Below the pieces are notes generated by a model. It was given only the letters and a program-made list of their open reading frames with translations, ran no database searches and was not told the DNA's origin. Of a stretch of 64,000 nt of DNA, positions 54,295 to 64,000 are shown in pieces. A program made the position numbers and the translations under genes. The DNA lies in NCBI GenBank assembly GCA_024803745.1, contig JANJXV010000037.1, forward strand, positions 5,159,001-5,223,000. Direction: 5' to 3'. The stretch comes from Megascapheus bottae. Lineage: Eukaryota; Chordata; Mammalia; Rodentia; Geomyidae. Position 1 is the first letter of the stretch. The number at the start of each line of letters is the position of its first letter.

Positions 54295-55388
54295 ACATGG
54301 CCTTTCACATGGCCTTGCTCTTTGTGAGTCAGGTGCCAAGAGATTGTCTTACCTTTCCTCTTCCTGCAATTTAAAGACACTTAAAGACCCAAGTGAAGTA
54401 CTGCTTTGACCAGATCTTCTTGTGTGTATTTAAATGAGGGAAGGGAGATAAGTTGCTCAGGTTGACCTCCCTTATATTCCGTGAGGAAAGAGTCACTGGG
54501 AAGAGAATAAACTCCAGGGGCAGGCATTTTTGTCATTTTTATCCTGAGTACCTAGAAAGGTCCTGGACTATAGTAAGTGCTCAGGAAATCCTTGATCCAT
54601 GGAAGAAAGGAGTGTTAGCCTATAAAATTTCAGATTAAAGTCAGTACTTGGATGGTGTGGCAGGATAGCATAGATTACTCCTCTCTCGCTCTTCTTCTCC
54701 CTTCCTCTGATTCTCTCCTTCCCTCCACAAGAAATTCCACTAACTTCAGTGTAGGTCTCAGAAACATGTCCTTACTATGAATACTGAATAGACAGATTAA
54801 AATAATTTCTTTGCTTCCATCCATGACCTAGGGCGTTATTTATGCTAGTGGGAAGCATGGTGCTCTGAATGAAATGACTTGAATGTTTACCCTTAAGCTC
54901 ATAAAGGGGATTTATGAATGGCTATTTCCATTTAGAGTAGAAAGTTGATTGGGTAATTAATAATGTTTCCATTTCTGATCTTCTCTTCCTTTGCAAATCT
55001 GATCCTTACTAACGCATGCGAACATCTCTTCCCCACCTCCAGAAACATTTAGGGCCTGCCTGCATTTCCAAAGGAAATAGTTTGATAAGGCTTCAGCTCA
55101 TGTACTGTAATGGTTGTCTGCAGATTCTACTCACATTTATCATCTCATCCTCAGTTCTAGGCATGGCATGGAGAAGGTTGACCCATGAGAGCAGGGCTCT
55201 GATGTCAGGCTAGAGTGCTGACAGCCAGGAGTGCATGAGAAGCTTGTCCACTGCCCCCCGCACCCCTGTGTGTGCCTCAGTTTCCTCAGCTGCCAACAAT
55301 GATAATGTATCTATTCTGGAGCTATTAGGAAAATGAAATTGGATGATGCATTCATGTATCTAGGTTTGTGTTGGGACAGAGTAGGTGC
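54295..55388. other. Unassigned, with L2 3' relic at 54525-54610
   Basis: 'tttatcctgagtacctagaa' and 'agtaagtgctcaggaaatcc' fit the sense L2 3' end. Nothing else named. Confidence 0.45.
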
Positions 55389-55389
55389 T

Positions 55390-55475
55390 TTTTTGAGGGG
55401 GCAGCACTGGAGTTTGAACAGAGAGCTAACCTCCCTGCTAGGCGTTCCCTCTACCACTCCTGCCAGTGGGGTACA
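55390..55475 (-). mobile_element. Decayed ID-like fragment
   Basis: 'agcactggagtttgaacaga' and 'gctaggcgttccctctacca' are antisense ID features. Confidence 0.5.
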
Positions 55476-55890
55476 GTACAACACAGTAGGTGCTTTTAAG
55501 TTACTTGAAGAATAATGGTAAAAATTCACTGTGTTTGCGTTATGAACTTGAAAATAAAAAGTTGGGGGAATAGTCTGTAGGAATCTCTATCAACTTAGAA
55601 TAATACAGAAAGGTTAAACATGAACAATGACACACTTCTGCATGAGACTATTTTTAAAATACAATTTAAATAATTTAAAATTGTAGTTAGCAGCATGTCT
55701 AGTGTCAGCTTATCTAATGCCACACTGAAGTAGATGGCAAGGTAAAATCCAATGTTGACTTTAAGTTTTCAGAAGTATTGATTTTTTCTTCTTCTTTTTG
55801 TATTTTCTGGTGAAGTTAGACTTCTCTTTTGTAGATCGGTAGATGCTCTACCATTTGAGTTACACTTAGCTCTTTTTTTGCTTTATTTAT
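55476..55890. other. Unassigned AT-rich stretch
   Basis: No named repeat; a possible ID relic at 55830-55870. Confidence 0.35.
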
Positions 55891-55894
55891 GCAT

Positions 55895-56068
55895 TGTCTT
55901 TTTTTTCCAGTCCTGGGGCTTGAACTCAGGACCTGAACATCAAGACTAGTGCTCTACTACTTGAACCACAGCACCACTTCCAGCTTTTTCTGTGTAGGTG
56001 GTACCAAGAAATTGAACCCAGAGGCTTGGTGCATGCTAGGCAAGAACTCTTACTATTAGGCCACTTAT
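55895..56068 (-). mobile_element. IDL-Geo SINE
   Basis: T-run, 'cagtcctggggcttgaactc', 'accaagaaattgaacccaga', 'ggcaagaactcttactatta'. Confidence 0.87.
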
Positions 56069-56149
56069 TCTTTGTCTTTTAAACAATGATAATGGGGTTA
56101 CAAGTCAGAAGTCAGACTGTATATTGCTTCTTGGTCAATGTCACCTATT

Positions 56150-56375
56150 TTGGTTTATTTTTTTAGGTAGGGTCTCACATTCTGTTTAGGATGGATTTGG
56201 ATCAGTCCTCCTGATATCTACTTCTAGTGGAATGGCAAGGCCAGAGCCACCACAACCAGCTGCAACCTCATTCTCTTTTTAATTTTAATTTTTTTTTGTG
56301 GTACTGGGGTTTAGTGGAACTCACAGCCCTGCGCTTGCTAGGCAGGTTCTCTTCTGCTTGAGTCCTGTCACCAGC
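56150..56375 (-). mobile_element. ID plus B1 composite (B4-like)
   Basis: On the minus strand an ID-like part (56375-56283, 'gcttgctaggcaggttctct' in antisense) precedes a B1-like part (56262-56150, 'gtctcacattctgtttagga' in antisense). The order suggests a B4-like element. Confidence 0.5.
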
Positions 56376-56719
56376 TCTGATTGATCTTTTAGCACCATAG
56401 GTAGCTGCCACTCAAATGACTTTCATGGTGCCTGAGATTATTTATTTTAAAGTCTTTAATAGCTGTGTCAGGCAGGGATTTATTTTTATTTTACTGCAGA
56501 AGAAACTAAAACTCATCAGAGTAATTTGCCCAAGACTTCACAGATGGACTTTAAGCTCAGGTCTCTTACATTTTATATCATTCTATGTATATTTTTTAAT
56601 TAAAAAATTGATTGTATTTTTTAAAACTTTATATTTAGAAATATTTCGACTCCCAACACATTGCAAAACATTATCTTTCTTAGCTTCCCCAAATCATAGT
56701 ATAATTTTTATCTTATTTG

Positions 56720-56795
56720 TTTAGTGCTAGAGATTGAACCAGGGCTCTGCACATCTTACGTATATACCACCATGGAGCTACGGTCAGTTTCTGAG
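56720..56795 (-). mobile_element. Old ID-like fragment
   Basis: 'tgctagagattgaaccaggg' and 'catcttacgtatataccacc'. Confidence 0.5.
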
Positions 56796-56869
56796 AACAT
56801 TGAAGGTAATATTAACACAATGTAGCTAATGTAGGAGCTTCATTCAAATTTTATTTTTTATTAATATCC

Positions 56870-57062
56870 TTACACTGGCGGTACTGAGGGTTGACTCAGG
56901 ATCCGAAGCTTGCTGAGTAGACAATTGGCCACTTAAGACATTTTGTCAGTCTATTTTGAAATCAGGTCTCAAGTTGTACCTGGAACAACCTAGACTGTCA
57001 TCTTCCTATTTCTGCTTCCTCAGGTCACTGGAATCACAGGTGTACACCATTTGCAACCAACC
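56870..57062 (-). mobile_element. Old B1-plus-ID composite
   Basis: 'ggtactgagggttgactcag' (ID side) then 'gaaatcaggtctcaagttgt' and 'ggaatcacaggtgtacacca' (B1 side). Confidence 0.5.
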
Positions 57063-57081
57063 TTTGATAGAGGATGTTCAG

Positions 57082-57290
57082 GTGCTGGAACTCAGAGCCT
57101 TGCATTCTTGCTCATGGCTGCCAGTTTACTACTAGAGCTATACATCTAGTCTAGCATTTGGCTGGTTAATTAGAGATGGAGCCTCATATATTTTTCTGAC
57201 TAGGCTGGTGTTGAACTGAGATCCTCATCTCTTGGCTTCTGGTGTAGCTAGAGTGACAGGCCTGAATGCTAATGAGCTGTTTTGTAGATT
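57082..57290 (-). mobile_element. 7SL/B1-Geo SINE, diverged
   Basis: 'gctggaactcagagccttgc', 'ggctggttaattagagatgg', 'gatcctcatctcttggcttc'. Confidence 0.72.
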
Positions 57291-57313
57291 TTGATTGTTT
57301 TGAAAATCGTGTG

Positions 57314-57500
57314 TGGGCTGGGAGTTTGGCCTAGTGGTAGAATGCTTGTCTAGCATGCACGAAGACCCGGGTTCAATTCCTCGGTACCACATACGTAGAA
57401 AAAAGCCAGAAGTGGTGCTGTGGCTAAAATGATGAGCTCTAGCCTTGAGAAAGTTTGAGGACGGAGCCTGAGCCTAAGTCCAAGACTGGTAAAAAAAAAA
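57314..57500 (+). mobile_element. IDL-Geo SINE
   Basis: 'gggctgggagtttggcctag' to 'gtccaagactggtaaaaaaa'. The left monomer is well preserved; the Geo A box is damaged ('ggctaaaatgatg'). Confidence 0.9.
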
Positions 57501-57832
57501 AAATCTGAGAAATCTGAGAAAATCTGAGAAAAGAGAATTATCCTCTTTATAGAACTATAAATCATCTTTTCAAAAAAATACCTTTGTCAGTTTTGATTAT
57601 TGGAACATTTCTGGAAGGAAGAGGCTGCCACAGTGTTGGTCTACACTAGATAGAGTCATAGCTTGTCCTGAGTGGAAGGACTTGGAAGACTGTTGGGATT
57701 TGCTGTCTGGCTACATCAGGGTGTGCATGCCAGATTCTGGTCCTCCATTCCATCCTGCTGATCTGAATAACCATTCAAAACATATATGGACTTAAATATG
57801 TTTATGAGTTAGTCCTTCATTGGTTGAAGGTT
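57501..57832. other. Unassigned intronic stretch
   Basis: Short 'aatctgagaa' triple repeat at 57500-57535, then nothing named. Confidence 0.35.
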
Positions 57833-57833
57833 T

Positions 57834-58078
57834 TGTTTTGTTTTGTTTTTGTGCTCGTCCTGGGGCTTGAACTCAGGGTCTGGGTGCTATGTCTGAACTT
57901 TTGTGGTCAAGACTAGGTCCCCTATCATTTGAGCCACAGCTCCACTTCCAGCTTTTTGGTGGTTAATTAGAGATAAGAGTCTCATAGACTTTCCTACCTT
58001 GGATGGCTTTGAAGTGGGGTCTTCAGATTTCAGCTTCAAGTAGCTACGATTACAAACAGAGCTACCAGTGCTTTCCCC
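57834..58078 (-). mobile_element. 7SL/B1-Geo SINE with (GTTTT)n tail
   Basis: GTTTT units 57832-57860, 'cctggggcttgaactcaggg', 'ttagagataagagtctcata', ending 'gagctaccagtgctt'. Confidence 0.88.
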
Positions 58079-58111
58079 CTACCTTACTTTTAAAATTTAA
58101 TCCAGGCTGGT

Positions 58112-58190
58112 CTTGAACTCTAGTGATAGAGCACTAGCCATGAGAAAGCCCAAGGAAAATGTCCAGACCCCAAGTTCAAGCTCTATCTTC
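58112..58190 (+). mobile_element. Geo module fragment
   Basis: 'gtgatagagcactagccatg', 'agaaagcccaagg', 'ccccaagttcaagctc': the right monomer only, IDL-Geo version. Confidence 0.7.
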
Positions 58191-58334
58191 CAAGATGAGA
58201 TTAAATGTGAGTACTGCCACACCCTGCAGATCATTGAGGTTTGAGTTGAACTTTACTCTTTTTATTTGCTCCATAAATTACACTATGAAGACTGAAAAAG
58301 GGATATGGAAGTCTATGGTTGTTTGGTGAATTTT

Positions 58335-58565
58335 TTAAAAAGAAATTTTATTGTAAAGGGGATATATAGAGTGGTTACAGTTACATGATTTAGGTAATGA
58401 GTCCGTTTCCTTTTGAACAGTCATCCCCTCCTTCATTCTCTCCTGACTTCCCTCCCCCAAAAGTTGCATAGTTCATTTCCAACATAGTGCCTAGTGGGTT
58501 TCACTGCTGAATTGGTTCACTGTCCCACCGTTTCTGTGCTCTGTGCTTCCCCTTCCCTTCTCCAA
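58335..58565 (-). mobile_element. L1 3' UTR, subfamily A
   Basis: 'attttattgtaaaggggata', 'gtggttacagttacatgatt', 'gcatagttcatttccaacat'. Confidence 0.6.
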
Positions 58566-58577
58566 ATCAGATAAACT

Positions 58578-58905
58578 TTTTTTTTTAATTGTCTGGATAA
58601 TGTATAGAGGGGTTACAGTTACATTTGTCAGGTAGTAGGTGCATTACTTCTCACACATTGATAGTCCCCTCCCAGCTTTTTTTTCCCCATTTCTCTCCCT
58701 CTACCCCCTCCCATTCATCTTGTTTTCTCCCTTTCTCTTTCCTATTTCAAATATACAAATAAACATGTATACAACATACTAATCTTAGTAACAATATGAG
58801 ATTAACCAAAGGACAACAAAAGAAGAGAAATAACATAGTACATGAAGAACAACAGTCACACAAGATAAAGCTCTTATTTCCATATCCTATAGATAAACTT
58901 ATATA
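58578..58905 (-). mobile_element. L1 3' UTR, subfamily B
   Basis: 'ggggttacagttacatttgt', 'ggtgcattacttctcacaca', 'aatatgagattaaccaaagg': same 3' UTR type as 20.8 and 44.6 kb but older. Confidence 0.75.
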
Positions 58906-59440
58906 CAAGACAAAGGGAACAGAAATTAAAAACAGCTACAGAAGGGAATAATGCAAAGAAAAATGGAAAAATGTTATACTTAACAAAGAACCCTCATGAA
59001 TTAATTAAACAGCAATATAAATATGCACACCGTGAGACTAAAGAGGGATATTCTTAGGAGAGGATCGCAAGGGCTCAATGGCTATGTGCATAATATCTTT
59101 AAAATGATGCTTATCGAAATGAACTCCAAGAAATGGTCATTTCTTTTTGTTGCTAAACACCAGATCTCTTTACATCAGCTCAATTGCTTTGCATATACAT
59201 GTTTGGAGGAAGCTGAAGGAAAGCAGATTTCCTTACAATAATAAAGCAAATACATGTGCACTCACCTGCCAGGCTTTCTTTTAGGGGCCTCCTGCCTTCC
59301 TCACAGGACTCATCAGACAGATCAGTCAGTTCACAATCTTCCTGTACTTTCTTGGATAACCCAAGTTGAGAGTTGGTGTTCAGTGACTCCTTGGTGGGTT
59401 ATTGACCTGTTGTTCGGGGAGAGGGTTTCATAAGGTAAGT
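58906..59440. other. Unassigned intronic stretch
   Basis: No named repeat. Frame 59023-59241 unsupported. Confidence 0.35.
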
Positions 59441-59442
59441 AT

Positions 59443-59605
59443 TTCTGGAAAGTCTATGAGACTGCTATCTCCAATTAAGCACCAAAAAGCCAGAATTGGA
59501 GCTGTGGCTCACTCAAGTGGTAGAGCATTATACTGGAGCACAAAAGCTCAGGGACAGCACTTAGGCCCTGAGTTCAAGCCCCAAGACTAAGCCACACACA
59601 CAACA
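59443..59605 (+). mobile_element. 7SL/B1-Geo SINE, 5' truncated
   Basis: Begins at 'ctggaaagtctatgagactg', then Geo 'gagctgtggctcactcaagt' and 'gagttcaagccccaagact'. Confidence 0.85.
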
Positions 59606-59743
59606 GAAGAGGAGAGAGAGAAGGAGAGAGAAGGAGAGAGAGGGAGAGAGAGGGAGAGAGAGGGAGAGAGGGAGAGAGGGAGGAAGGGAGGGAGGGAGAG
59701 AGGGAGGGAGGGAGGGAGAGAGGGAGGGAGGGAGGGAGGGAGG

Positions 59744-59817
<74 letters not shown>
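59606..59817 (+). repeat. Long polypurine (GA)n/(GGGA)n tract
   Basis: About 210 purines: AGGAGAG units, then GGGA/GGGAGG units, then about 35 pure GA units. Arises at the tail of the preceding SINE. Confidence 0.97.
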
Positions 59818-59824
59818 CATGTGA

Positions 59825-60042
59825 GCAAGCTAGGGCTTAAATTTAAATTTAGGGCCTTATAGTATTAAGCTTTCTTGCTCATGTCTGGTAGAGACATGCC
59901 TTTAATCTGGCATTTTGCTAGTTGATTGGAGATGGAATCTCCCAGACTTCAGTGCCCAAGTTAGTTTCAAATTGTGATCCTCCAGGTTTCAGCCTCCTCC
60001 GAGTAGCTAGGATTATAGATATGAGCTACTGGCAAATATTCA
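59825..60042 (-). mobile_element. 7SL/B1-Geo SINE, diverged
   Basis: 'gctagttgattggagatgga', 'gtgatcctccaggtttcagc', ending 'atatgagctactggc'. Confidence 0.7.
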
Positions 60043-60077
60043 GCTGATATATCAACTGGTGTTCTGTGAGCAATTTG

Positions 60078-60152
60078 ATGACTTTGGGGTTTGAATTCAG
60101 GGCTTCTTGGTTGCTAGGCAAGCACTCTATCACTTACGCTATAGCTCTAGCT
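60078..60152 (-). mobile_element. ID-like monomer
   Basis: 'ggggtttgaattcagggctt', 'ggttgctaggcaagcactct'. Confidence 0.65.
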
Positions 60153-61660
60153 TAACAACTCCTTGCTCTTAAGAGTTGGCTTTCTAAAATATACATTTTC
60201 TTCTTCAGCAAGTAAGAAAAGTAAATGCAACATCATCATGAGGTTCCACCTACAAGAATATTAAATATCATTCCTATTATTAGGTGGATTTAATTTGTTG
60301 GTCCTCATTTTCATAATTATTGTATATTTGTTTCAGCTATGTTTCCTGTAGCATTATGACGTTTTTGTTCTCTTAATCTGTAATATGCAAAAAATATTAC
60401 TGCAAGCAGATGTACATGCAGCCTTAGGACAGTGTACATTTTATCCTAGACTGATATGCATATATAACCTGTTTAATGATTTTTATTATTAATTTGGGGG
60501 TTACTATTGTCTTTTGAAAGGGGAGTTTGGTTTACTCATTCTAGGAAGAAAGTGAATTCACAAGGAACATGAAGTGCAGTGTGCCTTGAAAAATCCCTTA
60601 ATTCATCCTTAAAATATAGTCTGTCTGGCGTGTGTGTATGCATAATAGCTATGCACACAGTTGGACATCTGTATGTACACATGTACAAATACATGCATAC
60701 ATGCATGAACACACATTGCATATATGTGGCTATGCATATACATCTGTGCATGCATTTATGCCTATAATGTGTGTATATACACTCATATATGTGTCTATAT
60801 GCAACCTGCTGTATTGCAATTCTTGTACACGCTATAGCTTGTGAGTCCTTGAATCAGGTTCAAGAGAGACAAGGGCTTTAAATCTGGGTCATCTGACTCC
60901 TATGCTTTGAGGTCTCTAGTGTGGGGTGGTGACTGGGGAAGCCCAGCCTGACCTGCTTGTCAGTAGGATTTCAGCACAAAGGCTTCATGTCTTCACACTT
61001 GTGAATGGGGTGGGGGAGAGGGAGGACTGAGATCACCTACATACCCTGCATGACAGAGTCGATGCTCAATGAGTCTTGGGCTAGATTGGTTCCATAGCCA
61101 TAGGGTGTTTGTAAAGGTGCCCAGAAAAACCTATTTCCTGTCTTCACAGGTTGATGTACCTGTGGTGATCTTCTTTGAGCCGTCTTCCCTGTCTTAACCC
61201 CTTGTTGGGCTTTCAATAAATTTTGTGAATTAAACGATGAATATTCAAGTTACCACAAGGTGGCACCAGATCATTTTAAGTATAGGCCGACTGGGGCGGG
61301 GGGGGGGGGCATGTGGAAAGGGGGCTCAGTTGGATATATCCTATTTTTTTTTCAAGTTAAAATACATCCCATTTATTTCATGGTATTTAGCTAGTGTGTA
61401 TGAACCTCTAGTTTTACCATCTTGCGTGAAAACTTGAAACTTGTTTCTCTTCAACTCCAAAAACAGTTGGATTTTGCAAAATGATCACTGAGAATTCAGT
61501 GGATACTTGTGTACAGCTAATGATATATTTATTTCACTTTGATTATTTAAAAATGTTGGGTAATTAAGTATTCTATAAGGCTCCCTCCATGGTTTTCTGT
61601 CTGGTGTACCTCAGTCTGATTTATTTTCTCCTGAGCTGGTCTGATGTACTTATTATTTAT
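60153..61660. other. 1.5 kb without SINEs
   Basis: Contains an imperfect ATGT/ACAC-rich repeat at 60628-60800 and a G-run at 61291-61310. No exon recognised; the AATAAA at 61215 has no gene context. Confidence 0.4.
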
Positions 61661-61664
61661 TTCC

Positions 61665-61795
61665 TCTACTAACATGTCAGCTCTCTGACAGTCTGCTTTT
61701 GTGAGTTTCATTACTTTATCCTCAGTGCCTGGAGCAGTATCTGGCACAGTAGTTCCTCAAGAAATTCAAATGAAGAATAGAGAGTTTTTATTACC
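61665..61795 (+). mobile_element. L2 3' end relic
   Basis: 'catgtcagctctctgacagt', 'cctcagtgcctggagcagta' and 'tctggcacagtagttcctca' follow L2 3' order. Confidence 0.55.
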
Positions 61796-62475
61796 ATTTA
61801 TATCAATATCCCCTTTGTCTTAGTAAAGAAATATTAAAATTATGTAAAAGTGAGATATTTGAGGTTAGGAATTTCACTGGCATAACTTAGTGAAGTAATC
61901 AGAACTTGAAAGGTTTTGGCAGTCTACTCCTCTGATGATCCCATTTCCAGTGCTTATATAATTTAGGTTAGCAATCTTCCTGACTTAGAGTGCATTTGTG
62001 ATGTCCAATCAGGATGTATTTATGGATATGTAATTGGAATGTAGTAAAGGGAACCCTGATATTATGTTAATGTGTGCATGAAAATTTACACACCTGTACA
62101 CATGAATTAGAGCACCTGTGTTGAGTCACTGATGTCTCTTGCAAGATCCTTGTGCCGGTGAACATGTCCTCAGCTGAGGAACAGAATATCAGACCTGGAC
62201 ATTTATCTTGAAGGACTGAAGCTCCAGAAAGCGTCATTGTTTTGAGTCTTTTAGGGCTAAAATGAAGGAAGGAATGGATAGGTGTTTTCATGCACATTTA
62301 GAAACCAGGATTTGTATGAGTTGACACAATGATGGTTATGGGAATGGAGTTGTGAATGACATGTGCTCACAGGAAATGGGACAATGAGAGGAGTCAGTGA
62401 AGGGAGAGCTGCTCTCCTCATAGCCCCATTCCTCTTCTGATTCAATCCCTGAGGCCTGGGTGGCCCATTTCCCAA
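61796..62475. other. Unassigned intronic stretch
   Basis: No named repeat or exon. Confidence 0.35.
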
Positions 62476-62477
62476 GT

Positions 62478-62560
62478 TGTTACACCTTTAGCAAGTAGCC
62501 ATTGAGCATTTCCTATATGCCAGATACTGCTGGTTAGAGGAGACACAGGAGGCGACTGAA
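62478..62560 (-). mobile_element. L2 3' end relic
   Basis: 'agccattgagcatttcctat' and 'atgccagatactgctgg' fit the antisense L2 end. Confidence 0.45.
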
Positions 62561-62624
62561 AGAGACAATATTTCCACCTTTCAGAGCTGATGTTGTAATC
62601 AAGTACCTGTCAGGCCACAGATAT

Positions 62625-62772
62625 CTCCCTTTCTCCTCCTCCTCCTCTTCTTCTTTCTTCTTTCTTCTCACCACTTCCAGCTTATTTCTATGTATGTGGT
62701 ACCAAGGAATCAAACCCTGGTCTTCCTGCATGCTAGGCAAGCACTCTACTACTAGACCAAATTTCCAGTCAG
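62625..62772 (-). mobile_element. IDL-Geo SINE, most of Geo lost
   Basis: (TCC/TTC)n at 62630-62668, 'caccacttccagcttatttc', 'accaaggaatcaaaccctgg', 'ctctactactagaccaaat'. Confidence 0.83.
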
Positions 62773-62797
62773 GCCACAGATATCTTGAAGCATGTCT

Positions 62798-62860
62798 GTC
62801 TGCCTGACTGCTTGCCTGTCAGCCTGTCCGACTGTCTGTCTGTCTATCTGTCAGCCTGTG
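62798..62860 (+). repeat. (TCTG)n/(CTGC) imperfect repeat
   Basis: Irregular CTGT/CTGC units. The frame through it is low complexity. Confidence 0.8.
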
Positions 62861-63770
62861 TTTTTCATATACACACAAACACACTGAGACATAGGGTATG
62901 TGTGGCTGTTGTGGAACGAGAGATACACACTCATGTTATTCTGTTCCTGTCCTCCTGCCTTCTCCTCTGGAACCCTGGGACTGTTGGTGTTTATCACTAG
63001 GCATGGCTGAAGCCTTACTTCTTGCTGATAAAATGGAGGAACTAGCATATTTCTGTGAAATGGTTTTAAGAATTAGCTGAGATAATGCTTGAGATTGTCA
63101 AAGACAAAAAAAATATGATAGCTACTATCTTGTCACATCTAACTTGTCTTTCAGGATCTAATCAAATATTTATTGAGCACCTATTTTCTATCCTGGCTGG
63201 TATACTAACTATTATGGGCTTTCTCCTGTCTTGCTAGCTCAGCCACAAGCAATGGTATAGAACAGTAGTGAAGGCATTTCTCAGTGAGAAACAAGACTGA
63301 TTAGTTTTCTGGCTTCACCAGGAGCCAGCTGGTGGCTCTCAAACAGTCTAGTCTTTATGCTGTTTCCATTTCTAAAAATGAAGATAATGGTATCACTTAC
63401 TAGAGAGTAGCTGTTAAGTTTAGGCAAGATCATACAATTAAAGCATTTAGTGCAGGATAGGCACAGAGGGTGTTTGTGACTTATTAAGCTGGTTCACCAT
63501 TAATAATAATTATTATTAACTAGCTTCATGTCCATCTCCCTCTGAATGCCAGGTTAGGTTGGATATGAAGTAAGTTTTCCCTCGATTTTGTACAAGCTCA
63601 GGTCTTTCACTTATCTTGGCCCAAAAGGTTGAATTAAAATGTTTGATTGAAACTAGCCTTTCCTTAAAAGGTGCTTGACTGAGTCTTTACTATTCCCACA
63701 GATAACTGTGGTTCCTACTAACTTTGATGAAAGATAAATGATAATGTTTCTCTTGTGTGTTTTGATTTAG
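62861..63770. other. Repeat-poor end of PRELID2 intron 1
   Basis: One L2-like piece (63155-63200, 'caaatatttattgagcacct'). Otherwise unassigned up to the acceptor. Confidence 0.4.
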
Positions 63771-63828
63771 TACCCGAACCCTATGGATAAAAATGTTGTG
63801 TCTGTGAATATTGTGGAGGAAAAAAAAG
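63771..63828 (+). CDS. PRELID2: PRELID2 coding exon 2 (codons 26-44 plus one base)
   Basis: Encodes YPNPMDKNVVSVNIVEEKK and the first base of codon 45, between acceptor TTTGATTTAG and a consensus GTAAGT donor. It continues the PRELI/MSF1 domain exactly where exon 1 stops (...SFLRK joined to YPNP...), phase 0 in and phase 1 out. Versus the human protein as I recall it, changes are conservative (for example Val for Ile). Remaining exons lie beyond the right edge. Confidence 0.95.
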
Positions 63829-64000
63829 GTAAGTTTTTTGAAGATAACTTCATTTGTGTGATGATTGTTAAATAAGATGTGTGCATCCATGTGCAAAAAT
63901 GTGCGTGTCATGTATGCGTGTGTGAAGGGGCATGTCTTGTGTGCATGTGCTGCTTCCATGAGTATGTATGCATGTGTGTATGTATCCCAGTGTATCTTAA

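Overview
The window is mammalian nuclear DNA from a rodent, most likely of the superfamily Geomyoidea (pocket mice, kangaroo rats, gophers). It has vertebrate split genes, a CpG-island promoter, abundant microsatellites, L1 3' ends, old MaLR-type LTR pieces, and a very high density of two SINE types. One pairs an ID-like tRNA-derived left monomer with a distinctive right monomer; this matches the published IDL-Geo SINE, which is restricted to Geomyoidea. The other pairs a 7SL/B1-type left part with the same right monomer. Family names come from memory of the literature, not from a search.

Two protein-coding genes are supported, both on the + strand. GRXCR2 is complete in three coding exons (16473-16805, 23279-23506, 25549-25731; 247 codons plus stop). 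It encodes a cysteine-rich stereocilia protein needed for hearing. PRELID2 begins in a CpG island: exon 1 is 48642-48716, exon 2 is 63771-63828, and the gene runs off the right edge. It encodes a PRELI/MSF1-domain protein. In human both genes lie at 5q32 as neighbours with the same orientation, so the window preserves that synteny. They share no pathway that I can see.

Layout: 1-16400 is gene-free sequence upstream of GRXCR2, made of SINEs, microsatellites and old L1 or L2 tails. 16.4-26.15 kb is GRXCR2 with SINEs and L1 pieces in both introns. 26.2-48.2 kb is intergenic, with a MaLR LTR and a second MaLR copy broken by a well-preserved L1 tail. 48.2-49.0 kb is the PRELID2 CpG island. 48.7-63.77 kb is PRELID2 intron 1, again packed with SINEs. 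No bacterial-type operon, CRISPR array, rRNA or intact tRNA gene is present.

The most interesting structures concern retrotransposition: sharing of the Geo module between a 7SL-derived and a tRNA-derived SINE head; L1 insertions that still carry 12-16 bp target-site duplications; SINE-in-SINE nests, two of them at the same position of the host SINE; and an elongator tRNA-Met 5' half lodged between a truncated L1 and a SINE A-tail.
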